From JAGUXG01 sp043798435 (GTDB taxonomy: Bacteria > UBA9089 > UBA9088 > JAGUXG01), in assembly GCA_043798435.1 (NCBI GenBank), contig JAZDOR010000020.1, forward strand, positions 1 through 28,303: 28,303 nucleotides of DNA, written 5' to 3'. A model generated the notes under the pieces. The model did not search any database and was not told the DNA's origin. It was given only the letters and a program-made list of their open reading frames with translations. A program made the position numbers and the translations under genes. Below are positions 1 to 7,125 of this stretch, in pieces (positions within the stretch are counted from its first letter, which is position 1; the number at the start of each line of letters is the position of its first letter).

Positions 1-2
1 TT

Positions 3-233
3 GAGGTTTATTTACCTAAAAAAGCCACTCGTGGTCATACACTGACCAAAAAAGAGAAAAAAGAGAACAAAAATCTTGCTAAAAAACGTATCTATGTTGA
101 ACATGTTATTGGAAGTCTGAAAAGATTTAAGATATTGTCTCAAAAGTATCGTCATGATCTTAAAAAGTATAATTCAGTAATTAAGAATATCGCATCTTTA
201 CAAAATATGAAATTTGATTTAGCCTTAACTTAA
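3..233 (+). CDS. Transposase C-terminus, IS5-type DDE (5' end outside window)
   Basis: The frame is open from the window edge to TAA at 231-233 and gives 76 residues. The peptide begins EVYLPKKATRGHTLTKKEKK and includes YVEHVIGSLKRFKIL. That is the last part of the DDE catalytic core: Glu33 followed seven residues later by Lys40, the E-x6-K signature, as in IS5/IS1031-type transposases (DDE_Tnp_4-like). The protein would cut and join DNA ends of its own insertion sequence. The catalytic Asp residues lie upstream of the window, so activity cannot be judged. It sits directly next to the broken end of the HD/P-loop gene on the other strand, so this element probably truncated that gene. Its right terminus should lie in about 234-272, but I could not identify a terminal inverted repeat without the left end. 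Confidence 0.8.
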   Translation, partial: EVYLPKKATRGHTLTKKEKKENKNLAKKRIYVEHVIGSLKRFKILSQKYRHDLKKYNSVIKNIASLQNMKFDLALT

Positions 234-271
234 AAATTCAAAGATTAAAAACCAAGGGGTAAATATACGGT

Positions 272-1675
272 TTAGTTGAATATCTTATTTCGCAATAAGT
301 ATGATGTTGTCTTTCCGGTCCCTGCCTCTCCTGTTATAATTATAAAAGAAGACTTAAAGCTCTCTTTTGCCTCTTTGCCAAATCTTTCTGCTAAACTAAG
401 GGTCTCTTGTAGTTGAAGACGCTTTCCATCCAGACCCAACATAATCTCCAACCACCTAGGCATATTACCATCATAGAACATCTGAGCACAGGCTATTCTC
501 CTGTTTTCATCTGCCACAATCATCTCTTTTCTACTTTTGTCTGCTTCTATCTGTTTTTCTATCTCTTCAAAATTGGAAAGTCCATCAAACACTTCCTTTT
601 CTACCTTAAGCTCTTCCACTAAGTCTTTATTCCTATAAAGGTTTTTTGATAGTTGGAAAATATCTTTTTCCTTTTCTACCTTAAGCTCTTCCACTAAATC
701 TTTATCAGGGAAATTATAGTCTTTAAAATGGACACACGCGATATTGATTTTATGTTCTATAAAATCGCTGGCTACGATTGATAATTCTTCCTTTAATTTA
801 TTCTCTATCTCCCTGACAATTGATGCCTTGTTTTTTTCCATAGGAGTAAGTTGAAAATTCGGTCGGTCTTCCCAAAAATGGAGATTTATTATAATGCTCG
901 CGACACCTATTTCGGGGTTTGGCACTATACTTTCAACGCACAGGTTCTTCTCCCAAAAGCTATATTCAGTAAAAGGGATCCTACCTTTATAAAGGGTATA
1001 GATCAACAATGGAGAGCGCCTTTTGTCTATATCGCACTCATCAGCTATCCGTAAGAAGGCAACAAGCAGGCGAATACGGATTTTCACTCCTCCAGTCATT
1101 ATTTTCTCCTTCTGAAGGCTTTCAAAATGCTTCCTTCCCCTATGCCCCTTACACAGATCCTTTATATGGACAAGTTCATTGCTAACATCAAAGGGAAGGG
1201 GAAGCTGTCTCTCTTCAATAAGCCTTTCCCATCCTTTAATCCTTTGGAACTCTTCTGGCTTAGTTAATTTCTTTACCCATTCAGCACTCCTTAGATGATG
1301 ACGCTTTCGGGTTTCATCATAAGACTCCCCTTTTTCTATTCCAACAAACATTCCAATATCGTGCAACCAGGCCCCACAAAGAAGCAAGAAAACCTCTTCA
1401 TCTCCAAGTTTTGTTCCTTCAGTCAATCTGTCCAGATATTCTATGATGCGCCTGCTATGCTCTGACCCATGATCGGTATAATAGCGGTCTCCTATATTTT
1501 CTTTTCGCCTTCCAGGATCTACCTCGCATTCATTAATATCTCTTGGCCTAAAGCGATTATCTGGATTTTCCCACTTTAAGAGCATATCTGCTATCTTTTT
1601 TACCTTCTCATAGTCTCCCCATCGACTTCCGCTTTTTATCTGACCTTCCAGCCTACTTTCCTTAATCTCATTCAT
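272..1675 (-). pseudogene. HD-domain protein fused to a P-loop NTPase, 3' end lost at an IS junction
   Basis: I start this at the ATG at 1675 (MNEIKESRLEGQ), preceded by AGAGG. The longer frame to 1777 runs into a 'cacagagccacaaag' phrase repeat and is unlikely to be coding. The product is 467 residues. Residues 60-220 form an HD phosphohydrolase domain: H69 and H73 in DHGSEH, the HD pair H105-D106 in LHDIGM, later His residues including H179, and D212/D215 in LRIADECD. Residues 320-380 are charged and helical, with a duplicated KDLVEELKVEKE block. Residues 398-457 resemble the entry to a STAND-type NTPase, ending in Walker A G-E-A-G-T-G-K-T (449-456). The frame then stops after 11 residues, beside the IS5-type element, so Walker B, the sensor and any C-terminal repeats are missing. 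HD plus STAND architectures occur in signalling and conflict (defence) proteins. A defence role here is inference, and this copy is probably inactive. Confidence 0.75.
595..710. repeat. 75-bp partial tandem duplication inside the HD/P-loop gene
   Basis: A block of about 36 bp beginning CTACCTTAAGCTCTTCCACT occurs at 601 and again at 676. The offset is 75 bp (25 codons), with one visible mismatch. On the coding strand it encodes KDLVEELKVEKE twice. The duplication keeps the frame and lies in the charged linker between the HD and P-loop parts. Confidence 0.85.
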
Positions 1676-1735
1676 CCTAAACGACCTCTTTTTATAGTTA
1701 ATTCCATAAATCTTCGCACAAATTTTCTCACACCA

Positions 1736-1845
1736 AGCCACAAAAAATACATTCTCACACAGAGCCACAAAGAACACAAAGGTTTATTTTATTCTCCATT
1801 AAAATTCTTTGAGGCTTTGTGTCTTTGTGTGATTATTTATGTAAA
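1736..1845. repeat. 'Cacagagccacaaagaacac' phrase repeat between genes
   Basis: The stretch carries short permuted words (TCACACAGAGCCACAAAGAA, then TTTGAGGCTTTGTGTCTTTG in the opposite sense) upstream of the HD gene. The same class is seen around 8165-8260, 8380-8415, 9205-9279 and, in frame, inside the DUF2723 gene at about 12461-12530. No gene is visible here apart from the unconvincing N-terminal extension of the HD frame. Confidence 0.6.
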
Positions 1846-1854
1846 ATACTATAA

Positions 1855-3111
1855 TCAACATATCAGTCTCTCTATCAATTTGAACCCTTCATTTATAAAT
1901 GTGCCTTTCTTTGCCTCTCCTTCAGAGAAGCTTTGGATAGAGTCTGGTTGGACCCCTTTTCCATACATAGCAAAGGGTGTGGGATCAGAGCTATGTTTTC
2001 CAGAAGAAATAGGCGTAGGGTGGTCCGAAAGGATGAGGATTCTGAAATCTCCTGATAATCCATCTAAAATTCTGCCCACAACCTTTTCATCAAAATTCTC
2101 AATAGCCCGAATCTTCTCCTTCAAATCCTTATTGTGTCCAGCTTCATCAGGTGCTTCTACATGGAGAAAGAGTAAATCATAATCCTTCAGGCAAGAAAGC
2201 CCATACCTTGCCTTTGCCTCATAGTCTGTATCATAATAACCTGTAGCACCCGGAACATCAATGGGTTTTAAGCCAGAAAGTATACCTAAACCCTTGACTA
2301 AGTCTATAGCTGAAATGACTGCACCTCGTATCCCAAATCTCTCAGTGAGCATAGGAAGCGGAGCAGCCTTTCCTTCTCCCCAGAACCAGACCATATTTCC
2401 CTGCTCCCTATCCTTTAATAGGTTATAGGAGTTATTCATAATTTCACATAGCAATTCGCAGCCCTCTCCCCTGGGAAGGAATTCTTTGTATGGGAGTCCG
2501 GTGATGTTATGTGGGGGTGTGCAGGTGAGGGATGAGGGATGAGGGATGAGGGATGAGGGATGAGGGATGAGGGATGAGTGATGAGGGATGAGGGATGAGG
2601 GATGAGGGATGAGGGATGAGGGATGAGGGATGAGGGATGAGGGATGAGGGATGAGGGATGAGTCAATAACCATAAGATGGCGGTAGCTTACGCCTGGGTA
2701 GAACCGTATCTTGTCATTGCCAAGATCCCTATCTAACCTTTCAATTATTCCTTTTGCTTCCTCTGTCTTGATATGGCCTGCGGCAAAGTCAGACATCTTT
2801 CCATCCTTTACCGTAACAAGGTTACATCTGAAACCCATCTCATTCTCCTTTAGCCTTATCCCCATACTTGCCGCTTCTAAAGGTGCTCTGCCTGTATAAT
2901 ATACCCTTGGGTCATAGCCAAGAATAGATAGAATGGCTACATCAGAGCCAGCAGAAAGCCCATCTGGAACAGTCTTGACCAGCCCTCCAGAACCTTCCCT
3001 GGCAAGTCTATCCATATTTGGAATATTTGCCGCTTCAAGGGGTGTCTTTCCGCCTAACTCAGGGATAGGCTCATCAGCCATCCCATCTCCAACCAAGATG
3101 ATGTATTTCAT
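1855..3111 (-). CDS. apgM: Cofactor-independent phosphoglycerate mutase (archaeal-type, ApgM family)
   Basis: This 418-residue protein interconverts 3- and 2-phosphoglycerate in glycolysis, or belongs to the close bacterial branch sometimes proposed to be a homoserine kinase. It is a cytosolic enzyme of the alkaline phosphatase superfamily. It opens MKYIILVGDGMADEPIPELG, with the metal-binding Asp at residue 9. GLSAGSDVAILSILGYDP (51-68) carries the candidate nucleophile Ser56 before Asp57. TPPHNITGLPYKEFLPRGEG follows at about 198-217. LLFLHVEAPDEAGHNKD and a late SDHPTP near the C-terminus supply metal ligands. The start has AGGAAG about 10 bases upstream. Residues 151-195 are a low-complexity tract of SSLIPHP units encoded by a 7-bp minisatellite, placed between the strand YRHLMVI and TPPHNITG. 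It is in frame, so the enzyme could still fold with an enlarged loop. No thr or glycolytic neighbour is visible. Confidence 0.88.
   Translation of the reverse strand: MKYIILVGDGMADEPIPELGGKTPLEAANIPNMDRLAREGSGGLVKTVPDGLSAGSDVAILSILGYDPRVYYTGRAPLEAASMGIRLKENEMGFRCNLVTVKDGKMSDFAAGHIKTEEAKGIIERLDRDLGNDKIRFYPGVSYRHLMVIDSSLIPHPSSLIPHPSSLIPHPSSLIPHHSSLIPHPSSLIPHPSSLTCTPPHNITGLPYKEFLPRGEGCELLCEIMNNSYNLLKDREQGNMVWFWGEGKAAPLPMLTERFGIRGAVISAIDLVKGLGILSGLKPIDVPGATGYYDTDYEAKARYGLSCLKDYDLLFLHVEAPDEAGHNKDLKEKIRAIENFDEKVVGRILDGLSGDFRILILSDHPTPISSGKHSSDPTPFAMYGKGVQPDSIQSFSEGEAKKGTFINEGFKLIERLIC
2525..2662. repeat. 7-bp minisatellite (GATGAGG)n inside apgM
   Basis: About 19 consecutive copies of GATGAGG run from 2531 to 2662, with a diverged GTGAGG start and one GATGAGT variant near 2573-2579. 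Seven bases is not a multiple of three, so the frame cycles every 21 bp. On the coding strand this gives the seven-residue unit SSLIPHP. All three minus-strand frames through the array are open, so copy-number change would not create a stop within the array but would shift the downstream frame unless it changed by multiples of three copies. There are no spacers, so this is not a CRISPR. Confidence 0.95.
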
Positions 3112-3190
3112 CTATACACTTCCTGTCAATATGGGTAAATAGTTACAAAAAAAGGTTCTACCGGGTTTTGTGTGGAAAATAGATAATATT

Positions 3191-3231
3191 TTCATTGCAA
3201 AATTAGCATTGCAAAATTAGCAATTATCAAT
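3191..3231. repeat. 'Attgcaaaattagc' phrase repeat
   Basis: CATTGCAAAATTAG occurs twice in tandem and is followed by CAATTATCAATAG. The same vocabulary appears at 3364-3400, 4085-4140, 4733-4806, 12158-12195 and 12541-12577. The last two copies lie inside a coding region. Confidence 0.75.
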
Positions 3232-3264
3232 AGAAAGAGAGACAGAGAAGAAAACAGGCGATGA

Positions 3265-3354
3265 TTTGCAGAGCGATTACTTCATTTTATTGTAGAGTGC
3301 GAAGAGCTATGTGCAATCATTGCCAAAAGTATCATTACAGCGAAAGAAAAATAA
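3265..3354 (+). pseudogene. Possible C-terminal remnant of a four-helix-bundle (S23-like) protein
   Basis: A 29-codon open stretch ends at TAA 3352-3354 and reads FAERLLHFIVECEELCAIIA, then KSIITAKEK. The pattern E-x2-EL-x-aI-x3-SI-x-T-x-K resembles the last helix of the four-helix-bundle proteins related to those encoded in 23S rRNA intervening sequences. A TGA lies directly upstream in frame, and nothing recognisable precedes it. The match is short and rests on pattern memory only. Confidence 0.3.
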
Positions 3355-3554
3355 TTTTGAAAGTGCTAAAATGCTAATTTTACATTTTGTATTGAATTAT
3401 TCAAAAATAATCATTTGATTCCACAAAAAACCCTGAAGAGCCAAAAAAAAATAAAGCCTCCTCATCACTTTTTTTTTGCGATAAAGAAGCTCTCTTTCAT
3501 TTGTATCTCAAAAACACCTAAAGAGCCTTATTCTTAAAAAGGTTACTCCCCGTT

Positions 3555-3914
3555 TCATCTCCACCGTAAGGCTCCTTTCTTTGCCGCATAGATCAGACCT
3601 GTCAGAAGGATGACGATAAATATCATCATTTCAAAGAAGAGAGCCATGGGCACAGCAGAATCCTTAAATATGGTTGCCCAGGGAATAATGAAGACTATCT
3701 CCACATCAAATATTAGAAAGAGGAGTCCATAAAGATAATACTTCACATCATACTGAATCCAGGCAGAACCAACAGGTTTCTCTCCGCACTCATAAGTAGA
3801 GAGCTTGCTCTCCGAAGGCTTATTGCTTCTGATAAACCAGTTGAAAATAAAACCTCCCAGACAAAAGGCAATCCCCACCAGAAGAAAAAACGCCACCCAA
3901 AGATACTCTTTCAT
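3555..3914 (-). CDS. nuoA: NADH-quinone oxidoreductase subunit A
   Basis: This 119-residue membrane subunit of respiratory complex I helps form the quinone-site and proton-channel junction. Three hydrophobic segments (about 6-28, 62-84 and 88-110) match the family. The diagnostic loop reads YECGEKPVGSAWIQYDVKYY (about 42-61), followed by LLFLIFDVEIVFIIPWA, which carries the conserved acidic residues of the second helix. Length and both ends look complete. The start at 3914 has only a weak ribosome-binding site. In bacteria nuoA is nearly always followed by nuoB and the other nuo genes, but here 443 bp without genes and then apgM lie downstream. Either the operon is split in this organism or nuoA was separated by rearrangement. 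The flanks are full of repeats, which favours rearrangement. Confidence 0.93.
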   Translation of the reverse strand: MKEYLWVAFFLLVGIAFCLGGFIFNWFIRSNKPSESKLSTYECGEKPVGSAWIQYDVKYYLYGLLFLIFDVEIVFIIPWATIFKDSAVPMALFFEMMIFIVILLTGLIYAAKKGALRWR

Positions 3915-3984
3915 AAGCGAAATTATATCTAACTTTGGAGTAATTTGTAAAGAAGTTATTTTCCGTATCAGTTTTTTGCTGACT

Positions 3985-4208
3985 CAAATCTCGTAACCGT
4001 TCAGGCTATATATCAAGAGTGTAAGAAGGGGGATAAGGAGATATGAGAGATAGGGGGATAAATCATTACAAATCTAACAAAAGCAAAATGCAAATTTCAA
4101 ATTTGAAATGTTAAATGCTAAATTTACAATTTGCAATGAATATATCTCCATATCCCCTTTATCTCCACATCCCCTTTTCTTACACTACCGCAGCGATTAC
4201 CAAATCTC
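3985..4208. mobile_element. Miniature inverted-repeat element, copy A, with 8-bp target duplication
   Basis: The element runs from 3993 (GTAACCGTTCAGG) to 4200 (CTACCGCAGCGATTAC) and is flanked on both sides by CAAATCTC (3985-3992 and 4201-4208). Just inside the ends lie GTGTAAGAAGGGGGATAAGG on the left and CATCCCCTTTTCTTACAC on the right, which are complementary. It encodes nothing. About 56 bp of AAATGCTAAATTTACAATTT-type phrase (4085-4140) appears to be nested inside, which would explain why copy A (208 bp) is longer than copy B (130 bp). The right target duplication abuts the stop codon of the DUF4340 gene. Confidence 0.8.
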
Positions 4209-4700
4209 TTACTCTATCACTTTCAGCCAATAGTTGGGGTTTTTCATAATATAAGGGAAATTCTTTGATAGAAAGACCTTGTTGCTATTCGTTTTTCTAA
4301 GATATATACTGGTAAAATCAGCACACATATTCCCGACAATAAAGTCTGCCAAAACCTTCGTTTTCTTGTATATCTTTACTTGCATTCCCGTATCTACCCC
4401 AAAGGTAGAGTGCTTCTCCTTTTTCTCGCTAATAAGAGCGTCTTCTTTTGTCTTTGTCAATCTGAATAAAAAGACCTCCACCTTTTCTTTGTCTGCCGGG
4501 GCAAGATCTTTCTCTCCCAAAATAACCATCCATTCTCTATCTACCTTCTGAAGGATAGCCCCTTCTTCTATTTCAATCCTTGTTGCAGAAGATAGGTCAG
4601 GGAATAAGTTAGGGGGTGTTTCTTTCTTCATAAGAAAGGAGAAAAGGAGGGCTATTCCCAGAAAGATAAGGAGAGAGAGGCTAATCTTGACTCTTTGCAT
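4209..4700 (-). CDS. DUF4340 domain protein, short, membrane-anchored
   Basis: I chose the ATG at 4700 (MQRVKISLSLLIFLGIALLF). A GTG at 4718 lies six codons upstream, in a phrase-repeat remnant. The product is about 163 residues. It has an N-terminal membrane anchor (residues 5-24), then a beta-rich extracytoplasmic region with ATRIEIEEGAILQKVDREWM, a KVEVFLFRLTKTKEDALISE helix, and FGVDTGMQVKIYKKTKVLAD followed by FIVGN. This is the layout of DUF4340 proteins, which sit with GldF/GldG-like ABC components. It follows the GldF-GldG fusion in the same direction after about 87 bp of phrase repeat, so the two likely form an operon. Many DUF4340 proteins carry two or more copies of the domain, whereas this one has one. 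The molecular role is unknown. The link to the exporter is inferred from context. Confidence 0.72.
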   Translation of the reverse strand: MQRVKISLSLLIFLGIALLFSFLMKKETPPNLFPDLSSATRIEIEEGAILQKVDREWMVILGEKDLAPADKEKVEVFLFRLTKTKEDALISEKKEKHSTFGVDTGMQVKIYKKTKVLADFIVGNMCADFTSIYLRKTNSNKVFLSKNFPYIMKNPNYWLKVIE

Positions 4701-4732
4701 ACTATAACTATTCACCACGGAGACACCGAAAA

Positions 4733-4806
4733 TTCAATGTAAAATTATCAATGCAAAATTATCATTGTAAAATGCTAATTGCTAATTTTACATTTTGCAA
4801 TGAATT
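4733..4806. repeat. Phrase repeat between the GldF-GldG and DUF4340 genes
   Basis: Permuted words such as ATGTAAAATTATCAATGC, AAAATGCTAATTGCTA and TTTACATTTTGCAATGAA fill the spacer. The repeat extends into the end of the GldF-GldG gene, where it supplies the last residues (about HCKM) and the stop codon. Confidence 0.75.
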
Positions 4807-6911
4807 TCCCTTCTCCTGGCAAGGCTTCTGCCTATGGAAAATATGGAGATGAGAATGGGCATCCCAAATATAACTATTCCCTTTACCACCCCTTTCTTTC
4901 CCTCGCTGATTGGCTTTAAGGGTCTCTCTGTCTTTCCCTTGGACCTGATCTCTATCAGATCTGAAGAATTGGAGAGCCATTCTACAGCATTCAGAAAGAA
5001 GATAGCATTGTCTCTGGCATAAGAGAGAAAATTGTCTTTGGCAAAGGAAGAGCCAGCTACTAAGATAACCTTTCCTTTACCTGGGGTCAGGACGCAAGCA
5101 AGATTATGGTCTCCCTTTTCTTCCATAGAGAAGGGTTGCTGTGGGGAAAGGCTTACTGCACCCCTTTCTAAGAAGGAGGATGGGGATGAGGAGATAAGAG
5201 GAATTCCATTTCCAGAAAGTTTGATGGGTGAAGAATACGGCAAAACTAAGGATTCTATCCCACGAACAATAGGATGGGCTTTATTTAAGCCTGTTTCACT
5301 CACCTTTGGAAAGAATGGATAGGGAAGGCTAAAAAGGTTTTGGCCTGACTGGAATGAGGCATTAGCACAAGAAGGATCAAGTGTAAGTGCTGGCTCTATC
5401 CGGGCACCCCAACCTGCCAGAAGCCCTTCTAAACCTGTTTCTTGTGGTTCAGCTGAGAGACCATTATCTGCCACAGCCATCTTATCTACCAAAAGAAGCA
5501 GGCCTTTTCCTTCTTCAACAAAGGACTTGATTCCTTCTGCAGAGGGTTCTCCTATCTCCGTAGCTATCAGCGTATCAACATTGTTTAATGTAGTCGTAGA
5601 GACCAAAGATAGCAGATAATCCTTGCTGAGGAGATAGCCTATCTGGCGGAACTCCTCCAAAATCTTTTCATCATCTGTCAGAAACCCAACAAGGGTTGGT
5701 CGCTTTGAAAGAAGTCTTAAAATCTTTGAGGTGAGCTCATACTCTAAGGAGCCAGTATCCTTGATGACAGGAATTATCTCCCTCTTATTTTGATATAAAA
5801 TGGAGATTCCCAGATACAGATTCTGATTAGATAGCTTGTCCTTCTCAATCACAGAGACAGAAACCCTTGGGATTCCAAGCAGCTTCAAGCTCTCCTCGCC
5901 TTCAGTCTCCGGGTCAGCAAAACTATATCTCAGTCTTTTAGAGCCGAAAACCTTGTATTCATCAAGGATATCCTTCACATCCCTTTTTATGTTAGATATG
6001 TCTGGTGGAAGGGTTTTAGAGAAATAGCAAGCGATAGTTATCGGTTCGTCTATGTTTTTTAATATTCTCTTTGTTGAGGAGGAGAGGCTATATAGCCTGG
6101 CATCTGTAAGGTCTATCCTGAGAAACCAGAATAAAGAGAGACAGTTTATAGCCAGAAGTATACCGAAGGTGATGATAGGAAGGAGAAAGGTTTCAACCCT
6201 TCTACGGGTGATATCCTCACACTTCATTATATTGAGATATAGATAAAAGTAAATTACAGAAGAGTAGAAAATAATATCCCGTGAATCCAGAACACCACGG
6301 GCTATAGAATCAAAGTGTGAACCTAAGCTGATGAATCTAAAGAAGCCAACAAGTATTTGTGGGGTGCCTGTGGCAACAAATTCCTCACCGATTATTAAGA
6401 GGAGAAAGCAAAGAAAGACAGTCAGAATAAAGGAGATAATTTGATTAGAGGATAATAATGAACAGAAGAGACCTATGGCCAGAAAGGATGCTCCCAATAA
6501 AATAGAGCCTGCATAACCGCCGATTATAGCACCTGGGTCAGGGCAGCCAAGAATAGCAATAACCAGCGGGATAGGGAAGGTTAAAAAGAGAAGAAGCAAA
6601 AGGAAAGCCAATGAAGCCAGGAACTTTCCCAGGACTATCTCATAATTTTCAACAGGATATGTAAAGAGCAATTCAATCGTGCCAAGTTTCTTTTCCTCTG
6701 ACCAGAGCCTCATGGTAATAGCCGGAAGGAAGAATAGATATATCCAGGGCAGAAGCTCAAAGAACTGCCTCATAGAAGCAGAGTTTAGAAGGAAGAATGG
6801 CTTGATAAAAAGGTAGCCTGATACCATAAGGAAGGAAAAGGCAAGAATATAAGCAAGCGGCGAGGAAAAGTATGAGGAGAACTCCTTTTTGAAAATGGCG
6901 TATGTTCGCAT
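4788..6911 (-). CDS. GldF-GldG fusion: ABC-2 permease joined to a GldG-type periplasmic domain
   Basis: This is 707 residues. Residues 1-230 form an ABC-2 permease with about six hydrophobic helices. RLWSEEKKLGTIELLFTYPV (69-88) is the typical cytoplasmic motif, and GLFCSLLSSNQIISFILTVF (147-166) a second family signature. From about 236, TRRRVETFLLPIITFGILLA starts a GldG-type protein: a membrane helix, then RIDLTDARLYSLSSSTKRIL (265-284), a long periplasmic region (DUF4350/GldG-like), and a C-terminal helix (about 673-692) followed by basic residues. In gliding Bacteroidota GldA (ATPase), GldF and GldG are separate and form an ABC complex. Here the permease and GldG are one chain. No ATPase gene is visible on either side, so the energising subunit must lie elsewhere or be lost. 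The substrate is unknown. DUF4340 lies just downstream, as in related loci. Confidence 0.88.
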   Translation of the reverse strand: MRTYAIFKKEFSSYFSSPLAYILAFSFLMVSGYLFIKPFFLLNSASMRQFFELLPWIYLFFLPAITMRLWSEEKKLGTIELLFTYPVENYEIVLGKFLASLAFLLLLLFLTFPIPLVIAILGCPDPGAIIGGYAGSILLGASFLAIGLFCSLLSSNQIISFILTVFLCFLLLIIGEEFVATGTPQILVGFFRFISLGSHFDSIARGVLDSRDIIFYSSVIYFYLYLNIMKCEDITRRRVETFLLPIITFGILLAINCLSLFWFLRIDLTDARLYSLSSSTKRILKNIDEPITIACYFSKTLPPDISNIKRDVKDILDEYKVFGSKRLRYSFADPETEGEESLKLLGIPRVSVSVIEKDKLSNQNLYLGISILYQNKREIIPVIKDTGSLEYELTSKILRLLSKRPTLVGFLTDDEKILEEFRQIGYLLSKDYLLSLVSTTTLNNVDTLIATEIGEPSAEGIKSFVEEGKGLLLLVDKMAVADNGLSAEPQETGLEGLLAGWGARIEPALTLDPSCANASFQSGQNLFSLPYPFFPKVSETGLNKAHPIVRGIESLVLPYSSPIKLSGNGIPLISSSPSSFLERGAVSLSPQQPFSMEEKGDHNLACVLTPGKGKVILVAGSSFAKDNFLSYARDNAIFFLNAVEWLSNSSDLIEIRSKGKTERPLKPISEGKKGVVKGIVIFGMPILISIFSIGRSLARRREIHCKM

Positions 6912-6954
6912 AATGATTTCTTGTAACTATTTACCTAAGAAGTGCAAGGAAAAT

Positions 6955-7079
6955 GGTAATCAGGTTATCGGGTAATCAGTAATCGGGTAATATAGGAAAA
7001 GGTAATCGGTAATTGTTTCTCTTACCGATTACCTGATCACTGATTACCGATTACCTTTTTTCTATGATTACCGATTACC
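6955..7079. repeat. 'Ggtaatcggtaatc' inverted phrase cluster between GldF-GldG and the PorV-like gene
   Basis: GGTAATC-type words (6955-7015) are followed by their complements (TTACCGATTACCTGATCACT from 7022, and GATTACCGATTACC near 7066-7079). Transcribed in either direction the block could fold into a long imperfect hairpin and might act as a transcription barrier between the two minus-strand genes. It encodes no protein. Confidence 0.75.
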
Positions 7080-7125
7080 AAAGTTTTTCTTCAGTTGGCT
7101 AAAGTGTTATGATTTCCTTATCCCC

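Larger units (their letters stand above)
3112..3554. other. Intergenic region between apgM and nuoA
   Basis: This is 443 bp with no intact gene. It is A+T-rich and contains a repeated TTGCAAAATTAGCA phrase (3191-3231) and a related AATGCTAATTTTACATTTTG stretch (3364-3400). A possible degraded helix-bundle protein tail lies at 3265-3354. Several A/T homopolymer tracts occur at about 3447-3475. I see no convincing terminator hairpin for nuoA and no nuoB. Confidence 0.6.

Noticed and set aside
1675..1777. N-terminal extension of the HD protein (MFFVALCENVFFVAWCEK)
   Set aside because: These residues come from a phrase repeat, and a better start with a ribosome-binding site is at 1675.
2525..2662. 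CRISPR-like array
   Set aside because: The heptamer copies are directly adjacent with no spacers, and there are no cas genes. It is a minisatellite inside a gene.
1817..3142. Plus-strand open frames opposite apgM
   Set aside because: The minus-strand gene is clearly recognised, and the plus-strand frames are shadows.
3133..6935. GGTAAATAGTTAC motif upstream of apgM and of the GldF-GldG gene (3133-3145 and, inverted, 6923-6935)
   Set aside because: It is present only twice, in opposite orientation relative to the two genes, and without a nearby partner. It could be an element end or chance, and there is not enough to call a regulatory site.
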